This document shows positions 37,478 through 50,289 of a stretch of 64,000 bases of DNA, piece by piece. The stretch lies in the NCBI GenBank assembly GCA_024305405.1, contig JAKNDB010000015.1, forward strand, positions 316,001 to 380,000. Direction: 5' to 3'. How positions within the stretch are numbered: the stretch's first letter is position 1; each line of letters starts with the position of its first letter. Made by a program: the position numbers and the translations under genes. Source of the stretch: Dirofilaria immitis. Taxonomy: Eukaryota; Nematoda; Chromadorea; Rhabditida; Onchocercidae. The notes beneath the pieces are model-generated. The model was not told the origin of the DNA and ran no database searches. It saw nothing but the letters and a program-made list of their open reading frames with translations.

Positions 37478-40196
37478 ATGTTTTCCGATGGCCTATCACT
37501 CAAAAAAACGGTATTACTTTTTTTCCTTTTAAATTTAATTTATTCGTTCATTTAAATTAGCCATAAATAATATTTCTGTACGATTTAAGAAAATGTCTTT
37601 ATAATGACTAGATTTTATCTTTTTCAAATTAAGACTTAGGACTATGGATTTATAATTATTGATCATTACTTATTATGGTATTTAAATTTTCTTTTGTCAA
37701 GATAACGAACATATCTTTATTAAATATTTTCATAAATGATAAGTTAATACAAAATTTGCATACTTCTTATGAGAAAAAAAGAGATTGAATAATTTGGTAT
37801 TTATTAAAAATTCCACTAAGTGATTTGAAAGTGAAAAAAATTTAAATTTTATTAAATTACAGCGTGAAGTAATTTCTGTGCACATTGGCCAAGCTGGTGT
37901 ACAAATTGGTAATGCCTGTTGGGAATTATTTTGCTTGGAACATGGTATTAATCCAAACGGTGAAGTGGCTTCCGAATCGAAACAAGCGGCAAAATGTGAT
38001 GCATCATCACTTACGACTTTCTTCTCTGAAACCGCTAGTGGACGCTATGTGCCACGTGCATTGTTAGCTGATTTGGAGCCAACTGTTGTCGGTAATCGAA
38101 AACTTACCTTTTATTTTTAGAAAATTAAATACGGAAAATTGTCTAATTTTTTTAGATGATTTAAGCAGAAAATAACAAAAAGCAAAATCAAATGAAATTG
38201 ATAAAAGGTTGATAAATTTGATAAAAAAATTCGTTAAATTTATAGATGTGATTCGTACCGGAAAATATAAACATTTATTCCATCCGGAACAAATGATTAC
38301 TGGTCGTGAGGATGCAGCAAACAATTATGCTCGTGGACATTATTCAATTGGCAAAGAAATGATTGATACTGTTCTGAATTGTATTCGTCGTTTGGCCGAG
38401 AATTGCGAAGGATTACAGGGTACATTGTTTATCATTATTGCTTTGCTTGTTATAGGAAAATTATCAAAATTTGTCGTTCGTAATTTCTTGAATGTATGCA
38501 AAACTTTCGAATGGAAGAAAATGATACATACAATCTGAAGATACTAAGATAGAAAAGGGATAATAACCGAAAAAGAAGATTGGAATATTCATTTTGATTT
38601 TTCAGGATTCCTCTTGTTTCATTCATTTGGTGGCGGAACTGGTTCAGGTTTTACATCGCTGTTAATGGAACGTTTAACAGTTGATTATGGGAAAAGAAGC
38701 AAGCTGGAATTTTCGATATATCCAGCACCGCAAGTTTCAACATCAGTGGTAGAACCATATAATTCAATTCTCACAACTCACGCTACTCTCGAACATTCCG
38801 ATTGTTCGTTCATTATGGACAATGAAGCCATTTACGATATATGTCATCGTAATTTAGACGTTGATCGGCCATCCTATCCTAATCTGAATCGTCTCATCGC
38901 GCAAGTTTGCTTTACATTCAGAAAAAATCTCATGCAATACAAAGTAGTCTGATATATTTTCAAAATTTTAAAATTAATTTTTAATAATGAATTATATAAT
39001 CATTCATGATGTTTTGACTGATTCCGTCAATTTTTTTCAGATTGTTTCATCGATCACAGCTTCACTGCGTTTTGACGGTGTCCTAAATGTGGATCTGATG
39101 GAATTCCAGACAAATTTAGTGCCATATCCACGTATTCATTTTCCATTGGTCACATATGCTCCAGTGATTTCTGTTGAAAAAGTATATCATGAATCTCTTT
39201 CAGTTACAGATATCACTAAAGCTTGTTTCGACACTCCCAATCAAATGGTGAAAGTAAGCTGCTTAAATTTTGTTTTCTTCTTTTTTGTTAAACTAAAATT
39301 ATTTAATTTATTAGGCTGTCATTAATTTTTATTCATCATATCATTTCATTTCAAATCATTCGAGCATTCTGCTTTAGACAATTTTCTGATTTATTTTGAT
39401 TCAATTCGCTTAATTTCGAATATCAATTTGTTCCATCTAATTTATCTAAATAAAAGTAAATTCCTTTCCAGTGTGATCCAGCGAGGGGCAAATATATGTC
39501 AGTATGTCTTTTGTATCGTGGTGATGTCACACCAACTGATGTTAATGAAGCCATTAGTTCTGTCCGTCAACGTAGACAGATCCAATTCGTGGATTGGTGT
39601 CCTACTGGATTCAAAGTAAATTTTTGTTGACTAAAAGCAATTTGAGAAATCATTACAAATATCTGGCTATTATAGTAAGCATCATTCTATGTTATAAAAA
39701 ATACTTTCCTGAAAAACGTTCAGTAAAATTAAAATTTTAAGATAGGTATTAATTACCAACCACCGACAGTGGTACCAGATGGAGATCTTGCACCTGTGCC
39801 ACGTGCTCTTTGTATGCTAGCCAATACAACAGCTATTGCTGAAGCATGGGCTCGCTTAGACGTTAAGTTTGATTTGATGTTTGCAAAACGAGCCTTTCTA
39901 TATTGGTATGTTGGAGAAGGTATGGAGGAAGGTGAATTCATGGAGGCACGTGAAGATATGGCTGCTCTTGAAAAAGACTATGAAGAGGTATTACACGTCT
40001 ATACTACTTTTTCTTTCAATGGACATGAAAATATTCATTTGTTTTCTAACTGAATCATTTCGGAAAAGATATTTCAAACGAAATTATGAAACTTATTAAA
40101 TTAGAAGTTTGTAATTGCTTTTTCTTACGAATACTATTTTGGGTTGCTGCTGATGAAAGTGATGGTCGTGGAATGAATAACGACGATGACTATTAA
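37478..40196 (+). CDS. tba: Divergent alpha-tubulin, copy 1, altered both ends
   Basis: Alpha-tubulin of microtubules. Exons: 37478-37510, 37863-38091, 38246-38419, 38606-38904, 39041-39253, 39472-39615, 39742-39987 and 40143-40196; about 463 residues, no internal frame break. The GTP-binding loop is intact ([12 protein letters not shown]), as are the T7-loop Glu of alpha-tubulin (DLMEFQTNL), DWCPTGFK and [16 protein letters not shown]. Two oddities: the codon matching the usual ATG reads ACG at 37508-37510, and an upstream in-frame ATG gives the N-terminus [11 protein letters not shown] before REVIS. The acceptor before the last exon reads GG at 40141-40142 where copy 2 has AG. Without that exon the protein would end about 20 codons into the intron, losing the DDDY tail. 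The K40 region is also unusual ([12 protein letters not shown]). It could be a specialised tubulin or a decaying copy. Confidence 0.88.
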
Positions 40197-40294
40197 AGTT
40201 ACGCCGTTGAGAAGCCGTAAACAGCAGTTGAATTTTTTGATATATATATGTTGTCATGAAGTACTTATTTTATTAGCAGTATTATATTTTCTTA

Positions 40295-40300
40295 AATAAA
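40295..40300 (+). terminator. AATAAA polyadenylation signal, tubulin copy 1
   Basis: AATAAA about 100 bases after the stop codon. The surrounding 3' flank is clearly homologous to the flank of copy 2, where the same hexamer occurs. Confidence 0.6.
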
Positions 40301-40888
40301 GGTTCCAATTTCTTTTCGCATTACCCAGAAGCCCAGAAGTATTAAAATTAAGAAACTCATCGAGATAAATATCAAATGGATGGATAAATTTAGCATGTTC
40401 AGTAATCAACCAGAAACTGAATTGATTAATAAACGAGCGTTTATAAAACAATCACATTTGCAAAACAAGGAATAGAGTTTACAGTATTTCAATTCGTATC
40501 GTATTCATTTCCTGAAACGCATCATTCGAAGACAAAACGACTTCCATGACGTATAAATGTGCATGATGTGCCGTATGCGATATGCACTTTAAGCATTCTT
40601 ACAATTATGCAAATTTTTTTAGCAACAAAATTTCAGCTTAATACTTTGATAATTAGTTGTATTTATTATTTCGATCATACATTCCGCTGAGCAGTTTATT
40701 TCTCGAATTTCTTTTAATCTTCAGTGTATTGTTGCTGTTGCAGAATCTTATCAGTGTTAATCAAGATTTTGTATTTTTATTAGCATTCTTAATTGATATT
40801 ATTAATTAGCTAAGAGAGTGGGATTCGAGAATAAAAGTGCCAATATATTATCTCTGATTATTCAACGTCAAATTTCAATATCAAAAAA

Positions 40889-43646
40889 ATGGTATGAGTT
40901 TTTTTCTTTTTTAAATTTAATTTATTTATTCATTTAAATGATAATTTAATAAAATTCAAGAAAATGTTTTTATGATGATGATTAGATTATATCTTTAGGA
41001 CTATGGATTTATAATTATTGATTATTATTACTTATTATGGTATTTAAATTTTCTTTTATCAAGAAAATAACGAACATATCTTTATTAAATGTTATGATAA
41101 ATGATAAGTTAACACAAAATTTGCATACTTCTTGTAAGAAAAAAAAAAGGCTGAATAATTTGGTATCTATCAAAGATTCCATTAAATGATTTGAAAGTGT
41201 TAAATTTTTTAAAATTACAGCGTGAAGTAATTTCTGTGCACATTGGCCAAGCTGGTGTACAAATTGGTAATGCCTGTTGGGAATTATTTTGCTTGGAACA
41301 TGGTATTAATCCAAACGGTGAAGTGGCTTCCGAATCGAAACAAGCGGCAAAATGTGATGCATCATCACTTACGACTTTCTTCTCTGAAACCGCTAGTGGA
41401 CGCTATGTGCCACGTGCATTGTTAGCTGATTTGGAGCCAACTGTTGTCGGTAATCGAAAACTTACCTTTTATTTTTAGAAAATTAAATACGGAAAATTGT
41501 CTAATTTTTTAGATGATTTAAGCAGAAAATAACAAAAAGCAAAATCAAATGAAATTGATAAAAGGTTGATAAATTTGATAAAAAAAATTCGTTAAATTTA
41601 TAGATGTGATTCGTACCGGAAAATATAAACATTTATTCCATCCGGAACAAATGATTACTGGTCGTGAGGATGCAGCAAACAATTATGCTCGTGGACATTA
41701 TTCAATTGGCAAAGAAATGATTGATACTGTTCTGAATTGTATTCGTCGTTTGGCCGAGAATTGCGAAGGATTACAGGGTACATTGTTTATCATTATTGCT
41801 TTGCTTGTTATAGGAAAATTATCAAAATTTGTCGTTCGTAATTTCTTGAATGTATGCAAAACTTTCGAATGGAAGAAAATGATACATACAATCTGAAGAT
41901 ACTAAGATAGAAAAGGGATAATAACCGAAAAAGAAGATTGGAATATTCATTTTGATTTTTCAGGATTCCTCTTGTTTCATTCATTTGGTGGCGGAACTGG
42001 TTCAGGTTTTACATCGCTGTTAATGGAACGTTTAACAGTTGATTATGGGAAAAGAAGCAAGCTGGAATTTTCGATATATCCAGCACCGCAAGTTTCAACA
42101 TCAGTGGTAGAACCATATAATTCAATTCTCACAACTCACGCTACTCTCGAACATTCCGATTGTTCGTTCATTATGGACAATGAAGCCATTTACGACATAT
42201 GTCATCGTAATTTAGACGTTGATCGGCCATCCTATCCTAATCTGAATCGTCTCATCGCTCAAGTTTGCTTTAAAATATCAAATTATCAATATAATTCATG
42301 ACGTCTAATATGACGATTGATACTTACTATTATCAGTTATTAGTTATTTAATTATATTCCCTGTTAGTGGTTAATTGTTATGCAATATTCCGAAGAGAAA
42401 CATAAAAATTTTTTGAGAACATATCGGTGGATAAGAACAAATCTTATGCGTATATAAAATCAATTGTTATATTTTCAAGAATTCAAAATCCCTTATTCGT
42501 AATTAACTAAAATCGATCCATTATTTGGTCAATCAATTCCGATCAGTCTTTTTCCAGATCGTTGCATCCATTACGGCTTCAATACGTTTTCACGGTGAGC
42601 TAAACGTGGATCTGAAAGAATTCGAAACAAACTTGGTTCCATTTCCGCGTCTTCATTTTCCGTTGATTGCATATGCTCCAATGATTTCCATAGGAAGAGA
42701 TTATCATGAATCTGTTGCTCATTCGGTCATAGATATCACTAAAACTTGTTTTGACGGTCATAATCAAATGGTGAAAGTGAGCTGCTTTACATTTTAATTT
42801 TAGGATTTAATTATTATTTTGGTTTATTATTCAAGCATTCTGCTTTGGACTATTTACTGATTTATTTTGATTTCGAATTTCGTTTAATTTCGTACATCAC
42901 TTTGTTTTTTCTAATTTACCAATTTATTTAAATGGAAGTAAATTCCTTTCCAGTGTGATCCAGCGAGGGGCAAATATATGTCAGTATGTCTTTTGTATCG
43001 TGGTGATGTTACGCAAAGTGATGCATATGAAGCTCTTAATTTTGTCCATCAAAATAGACAGATCGAGTTTGTGGAATGGTCTGGATTCAAGGTGAATTGT
43101 TATTGTAAAGAAATAGTTCGGGAAATCACCAGAATTTATCAGAAATATCTGGCCACAGAATATATTTCCATGTTTTAGAGAATTTCTTGTTTAAAAAATC
43201 TTTTTAATTTTAATTATAATTTTCAGATTGGTATTAATTATCAACCACCGACAGTGATACCAGATGGAGACTTTTCACCTGTTACACGTGCCGTTTGTAC
43301 GCTGGCCAATACAACAGCTATTGCTGAAGCATGGGCTCGTTTAAATATTAAGTTTGATTTGATGTTTGCAAAACGAGCCTTTTGCATTGGTACATTGCAG
43401 AGGGCATGGAGGAAGATGAATTTATCGAAGCACGTGACGATATAGCTGCTCTTGAAAAAGACTATGAAGAGGTATTCATTTTCAATGGTTCATAAATAAA
43501 TTATTATTCAATAATATAAAATTACAGATGACTAAAATATAATTAAGTTAGCAATTTCTGATTAATTGTCTCTATAAATGCTATTTCAGATTACTGTTGA
43601 CGATAATGATGAAGATTATGAGGGAACAGATGATGAGTTCTATTGA
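40889..43646 (+). CDS. tba: Divergent alpha-tubulin, copy 2
   Basis: Exons: 40889-40891 (ATG only), 41221-41449, 41604-41777, 41964-42262, 42558-42776, 42954-43091, 43227-43471 and 43590-43646; about 454 residues. The start gives MREVIS, with the first intron right after the ATG. Exons 2-4 are almost identical to copy 1; exons 5-8 are clearly diverged. The T7-loop Glu is kept (DLKEFETNL). The highly conserved alpha-tubulin DWCPTGFK is shortened to EWSGFK, two codons fewer. Exon 5 has two extra codons ([11 protein letters not shown] versus ESLSVTDIT). The tail is acidic and ends DDEFY. The frame breaks at the T4 run 43380-43383; T5 restores [16 protein letters not shown] and leaves exon 7 at 246 bases as in copy 1. 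The sequence is far from conventional alpha-tubulins, so tissue-specific use is likely. Confidence 0.88.
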
Positions 43647-43783
43647 TAATAATGAAATCTATTAAAGTTATGCAAATAAGAATTTTATAAATAACATCTG
43701 AATTTTTGACATGTTTATTCGTTTTATAACAATATATATTGTTGTTGAAATATTTATTTTATTAGCCGTATTATATTGTCTTA

Positions 43784-43789
43784 AATAAA
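43784..43789 (+). terminator. AATAAA polyadenylation signal, tubulin copy 2
   Basis: AATAAA about 140 bases after the stop codon, at the position matching the signal of copy 1. Confidence 0.6.
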
Positions 43790-46214
43790 AATTTTGATTT
43801 CTTTTCGTATCACTTAGAAATAGTAAATTTAAAAAACTTATCGAAATGGAAACCAAAATTGTACAAATATATCGAAAATTCCAAAATATACCACTAAATT
43901 ATTATCATATCAATTATCGTACATACTCTATGCAAAAATCATATTATTATTGATCACACAATGCTAAAAATTTCTTGAGATGCGGAAGTGATAACGAAAG
44001 ATTGAAAATTTTAAATTTACAACCTTTCAATTTCTTGAATTTTAATTATACTTTCAATGAGCTAAAATATGCAATAAAACAATGTGGAATGACTATTACG
44101 GACATACATGATATGTTCAATAATCTGTCAAAGGTTAAAAGTACAATTAAAAACAATTATATATACAAAAACAGAAACATTTATATGATATTTCAAATAA
44201 TGCTATGTAATAATAATTCAAATGATAATATAAATATTAAAATATGAGATGAAATAATTTATACAATTCATTTGCTTCTCATTAATGCATTTTACAAATT
44301 TTTTAGCACAAATGGAATAATTATAAAATATCGTCGTAACTAAGTTAAAATTATACACAATTTTATAAACCATCTTTCATTTCAAATTTAGTTTCTCATT
44401 CAGATAACGATATGTGATTTGTAATTAATAGTCTTTTTGTTGTACTGTACTTTTGTAGTACTGTATTTATATATCGTACTAATCTAACTTCATTTCATAT
44501 TAAATCATCAATAAACAACGGTAGCAATTTTAATTATTTATTGCTTTTAATATAGTAACTTGTAAAATGAAAGTGAGATTTACATAGGCAAGTACCTGTA
44601 TATTCTAAATATTTGTATAGTAAATTAACATGTTATATTAAAATTAGATATCGTATCATTTCACAGTAATGCTTTATGATTCAGCGTAATTTCTTTTTTT
44701 TTTTCATTTTTCCTTAGACATAATAGAATTCGTGAAAAAATAATAGATTAGTAATAGATATACATTTAGTATGATATATTATCTGATTTTTTGATCTTTC
44801 TTTCTCATCGCAGCCTTATTTTCGTAGTACCATATTTATACTTTTGTAGTACTGTATCTTTTTAGCACTGTATTTATATCTTCCGTATCACCGTATTCTT
44901 GTACAAGTTTGTATGCATTTTTCGGAAAAGTATTTTTAAAAGAATGAAACACCTGATAGAATTAGTTTTGTTGTAGCTATGCAATGTACAAATGCTTGTT
45001 CCGGTTATAAATTACAACAAATACTGTAACAATTTAAAATTGATGTTATCTTACCATATCATTGTATCATTATGACTGTATTCACGCAAATTTTAAATTG
45101 AAAAATTCGGTAATTCTTGTTTGCATTTCAAATTAATTCATATTAATCGTAATAAATGTGATTGAATGCCAAATGATATGTTCAAATTAAATTAGCTATC
45201 TAATTAATGCTATCGAAATTTTCCATTTAATTAGAATTAAATACTTGAAAAAATAACCATATAAATAATGAAACAATGAAAAGTAAATATTTAAATCCGG
45301 TGCAATAATTTTATAAATAATCATTAATTATTTTGAAATTTAATAATACGAATAATTGCTAGAAATTATTTTATGATTATTTTTAAAAATACAAAAGCAA
45401 CAAGTAGTAATACTTTTTTTTCCACATTTACTTAAAATATTTGTCGAGAAAAAAAAATGAAATGCTTCATTGCCAAATTTAACATCTAACACTTAAAAAA
45501 AAAAAAAAATAATTATTTTGTTTTGCATATATTCATGTTAAAATCATTTTTTATTTGCTCTACAACCTGTCATGCTAAAACCTAATTTGATATTTATGAC
45601 AAAGAATACAAAATATTTATTTATTGGCTTTTTGAAAATAAACGAAATGCAAAATGAAATAATCAATTAAAATTCATTTTAAACTAACTACTCTTTTTTT
45701 TTCGATGAAAATTACGAAAAAAAAAAATTGCCAAAATTTATTTTTGTTCAATTTTTTTTAACTAATATTTTGCCAATATTTTAATTAGCTTTTTTTTTTT
45801 TTTAGTAAATAATGAAATTTATAGATTAAAATATTTAATCAAATTTATTCCAACTATTTGATTATTCGACAATATTGTAAAAAATTATTGATATCAGAGT
45901 TGATAATTTAAAGAAGTATTTTTGAATCATTCTATTTCTATTTCCTATTTTATTATCGATAGTTGAAAATGGAGAAAAAAAATCAAACCTTTTTTATCGA
46001 TACAAATTTAATTATCATTTTATGACAAAAAAAAAAAATGATATGAAATTGATAATAAATTAAACAAAAAAAACAAATAATTAAATGAGTAAGCTAGCAT
46101 AAAAATAGTTGAAATAATGAAGGAAGAAGTAGTATAAGATGGAACTAAGAGAAGATGGTATAAAATTATCATATAAAATTTGATTATTACAATATTTTCG
46201 CTATTTATAAAGAA

Positions 46215-46505
46215 TGATATCTAAGATCATCTATGATGATACACATAATGATCTATAATGATAAACGAGACCAACTATCCTAATATACGTGATGATTTGT
46301 AATAATCCATAAGATCATCTATAATTATACGCAATAATGATATACGAGATCATCTGTAATAACATATGAGAACATCAATTATGATACGCGTAATCATTTA
46401 TAATAATATATGAGATCATCTGTATTGATATACGTGATTATCTATAATGTTACACGAGAACATCAATAATGATACATGAGATCATCGATAATGATAGACG
46501 AGAAT
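46215..46505. repeat. Degenerate ~24-bp repeat array
   Basis: About a dozen diverged units on the theme GAGATCATCTATAATGATAY, with variable spacers such as ACGTGAT or ACGCAAT. Confidence 0.65.
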
Positions 46506-47784
46506 GTTTGAACAACTATTTGACGAGATAAGTAAAATTTATCAAATTGGATACAATAGACGTTTGAAATTTCCATTTCAGCATGCAATCGTTCATCGAA
46601 TGATACGTTAAATAACGTAAAGTTTACTCGTATCACTTCAATACTACGTCTATCAATTAAAGTTATCAGTTATCAGCAAGAGAATAACTGAATTTTGCAT
46701 ATTCTTATGCATGTTGTTTGATTTTAATGATTAAAAAGATAAGTAAGAAATAAATGATAATCAAAAATGAATAATTCTTTTGAATAAATATGATATAATT
46801 AATTTAAAATTTCGCGAAACTAAATATAAAATTTGGTGTAATCGAATGTTTTATTCGACTTCTTTATCATTATCAAACAAGAGAGAGAAGAGAGAGAGAG
46901 AGAGAAAGGAGTCGAGAAATTTGAATCATAAGATTGATTATCATAACTGATAATCTATTAAACCTGTAATCGAAATGTTTTTAATAAAAACTTTTTCATT
47001 TTAGCACATCAATTGTTCAATTGAATGATATGTCAAAGCAAACTTATTGCAATAAAAACAAAAGATATAAAATTTATCGAAATTCTAATTTATTGTTTAA
47101 TCATTTTTAATGCAAATTATTTGTCTTTTTCATTCTTTGAAATTAATTTTTAATAAAAAAATTTTTTGATCGATTATAAAAATCAAAAATTTAACAAAAG
47201 TACAGATATGTTATAATAAATCATCAAATTTGCTATTTTAGAATAATTTCTCGAAGTTTTTATTGCGTTTAAGAGCGGACAAAACTTTAGATCATAGAAG
47301 AGAACTTTGATCAATCGATTATTAAAAATTTCGTATTTTAATTGTTGAACTTGAAAACTTGCAATAAATATTTTATATATCTTGAATATGGTTCATGAAT
47401 GATATGCAATTTTTGATATAAGTTAAATTGATAATGTCAGATAAGGTAATGTGAAAGATGTGTGATAAGCTATTTTTAGTATCAAAATTTTGATAATCTT
47501 TTTTTTATTTTTTCATAAAATTTTTCGATACTTATATTCAGATGTTTATGATAAATAATTCTATTTGAAAATAGATATTCAGAGTATTGATTAGGCAAAT
47601 TGATAAATGAGAAAAAATCGTGAATATAATCATCAATTTTATATAAATGTTTTTGTTTCGTTTGTTTGCAAATCGAAAACATTTATCATTAAATCTTTTT
47701 TTTTTTTGTTTTTGTTTTTTACTACAATTGCATTTGTACTTCAAATATTTTATAAGTAAAATTGTTGGTTAGTTTTAACAATGA

Positions 47785-48127
47785 CAATTGATTTATTCCG
47801 TAATTATTTTTATCATAATTAAAAACTTGAAAAAAACTCAAGTGATTCTTTGATCATAAAAATATTTCTCGATTTCTAGAAAGAATTAAATGATTCACTG
47901 ATCCTAAAAATATTTCTCAACTTCAGTATTAATTGTTAAAGTTGCTAGTAACATACGCAACAATTGATTTATTCCGTAATTATTTTTATCATAATTAAAA
48001 ACTTGAAAAAAACTCAAGTGATTCTTTGATCATAAAAATATTTCTCGATTTCTAGAAAGAATTAAATGATTCACTGATCCTAAAAATATTTCTCGACTTC
48101 AGTATTAATTGTTAAAGTTGCTAGCAA
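47785..48127. repeat. 176-bp tandem duplication
   Basis: Two adjacent copies, 47785-47960 and 47961-48127, each starting CAATTGATTTATTCCGTAAT. They differ at about two bases and in the last few positions. Each unit has an internal near-duplicate of CCTAAAAATATTTCTCRACT. Confidence 0.9.
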
Positions 48128-48414
48128 TATGTATTTTTAATATAGATGAGAGATAGAGCAATGTAAAAATCTTAGTGTGATATGATAAAACGATATGATA
48201 TGATAAATTAATTTATTTATCATATCATTTCACAACGATAATTTTACAAGGAAACATTTATTATCATATGATATATTTTTATTTTATTTTTGAATGTTTT
48301 TTTTCTTATTTGAATAATATTTTTTCTTTTGCTATTTTTATTCGATCGTTGTTTTTGTTTATTTTTTATTTGTTCAATTTCATTTGAAATGGATGAATCA
48401 TTTATTTTTATAAA

Positions 48415-48880
48415 TGATCGATTAATTATTTATGAGGCTAATTTCATATCAGCAATGATTATTATCTTTTTCAGAGAGTGATATAATCCACTCTCTCAAG
48501 AGAATACTACGTACTATTTTAGAATCATAAATATGAATTTAGAACGATTCAAAAATTTTAATAAACAATATTTTATAAGCCATACAATTTGTATAACTGA
48601 AGATTGTGATAATAATTTATATCACTATCAAGAATAAGTCAAATGATCAATTAATTATCTATCTATGAGGTTAATTTCATATCAGCAATGATTATTATCT
48701 TTCTTCATGATAACATCCCTCTACCAAAATGGTATTACGTATTATTTTAAAATCATAACTATGAATTTAGAACGATTTAAAAATTTTGATGAACAATATT
48801 TTATAAACAATGCATTTTATATAATTGATTATTTTTGATAAAAATTTATATCATATCAAGAATAGTTTTAGTGATATAAT
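48415..48880. repeat. Diverged ~235-bp tandem duplication
   Basis: Both halves carry TAATTTCATATCAGCAATGA, then GAATTTAGAACGATT and CAATATTTTATAA in the same order with many differences. This is an older duplication than its neighbour at 47785. Confidence 0.65.
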
Positions 48881-49581
48881 TTTTATCATGTATGGAATAT
48901 TTTCTTAATTATAGTGATAAATTTATTAGCATGATGATAAATCAACAATATCAATTAATGATAATTTTCATTATAATTCATTTTAGCATTATTTCTATTC
49001 CATTCTTTATCACTTGGCAATTTTTCATTTTGATTTTCCAATTAGCCATATATCATAAAATCTATTAACAATATCTAATTGCACCATTGCTAGTATTTTT
49101 AATTACCGTATGCCAGTCTTCCTATGAAATTGGATACTTTTATTGTTTTATCAAATTACAACATCGATTGGGCCATTAATATTGAAACAGAATACTACTA
49201 CGACTAACAAATACTGGCAGAATCACGAATGCTGTATAAAATTCTGAATTTTTCATAGATCCGTATATTCGATATAAGAACTTAATTTTTCTAATATTAG
49301 AAATGACATTATGATAATTATATTATAGAATGTAGATTTATATTTATTATTAAATGAGGCATCAAATGAATTTATGTTTTAGCATCAGATTCCTTATTTG
49401 CTAACAATTCTGATTTTCTACGTTTTCATGTTTCTTTGATTCTTAATGCATTGCCATTCATTTAAATATATGATATGATAAGTATGAATATTATCAAAAG
49501 AAAAAAATGGAAATAGATTTACATAGTTTTCTTGGTTGATAACAATTCTGATTGTATGCTCTTACATTTTCACGTTTTGGC

Positions 49582-49697
49582 TGATTCATGTCTATCGATG
49601 TCATTGATTCCATGTTTATCGATATCGTTGATTCCATGTTTATCGATATCATTGATTCCATGTTTATCGATATCATTGATTCCATGTTTATTGATGG
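49582..49697. repeat. 24-bp tandem array, about five units
   Basis: Unit ATTGATTCCATGTTTATCGA plus TATC. Units are nearly identical; the first and last are slightly different. The unit length is a multiple of three, so repetitive open frames appear on both strands without being genes. Confidence 0.9.
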
Positions 49698-50289
49698 ATT
49701 TTCGAATGCTTTCATGATTTTCTAATATAAATTAATTTTCAATAATCTTTCTCACTTATATTTTATTGATTATATAGCTAATATCTTCTCCGACATATTT
49801 TTTTTTCCAATTCAAAATTATCCATTCATATCGTCGTTATCTTATCATTTTAACAAATTTCTCTTTTTAATCATTATAATCATCATCGAGCTAAAATTTA
49901 TCAATAATTTACATTTATCAATAATTTATTTTATCAATGTATATCTTTTTATTTCAATCCAAATTAAATTTTTGGCTTTTTTTTTAACATTAGCTACAAA
50001 TTCCTCAATGTCATTATGGTATGCAATTTCCCGAGTGTATTCATTACAAATGAAAGTATATGTGTCACAATTTGGCCATATTAATTCTTCACTAGGCTCC
50101 TTTCTCACTAGGCTCTTGTCTGATGTCCTGCTGAAAATTTATTTTCAATAAATTTCCATTTTACAATTTATTCACTTTCCGATACAGTTCATCATTTAGC
50201 ATCAAATTTTTTTAGATTGTTGCTGTTAATGGAATAGGAAGAATTTGAATTTATTCAATATTATTGTTTTCGTATAAATAAACTTTGAA

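Noticed and set aside
40141..40196. Calling tubulin copy 1 a pseudogene outright
   Set aside because: Apart from the start codon and the last acceptor, its whole reading frame and all other splice sites are intact, so the evidence does not settle the question.
43975..44247. 90-codon open frame just after tubulin copy 2
   Set aside because: The open stretch begins with TTG, has no nearby acceptor and ATG, and its Asn/Lys/Ile-rich content looks like A+T-rich noise.
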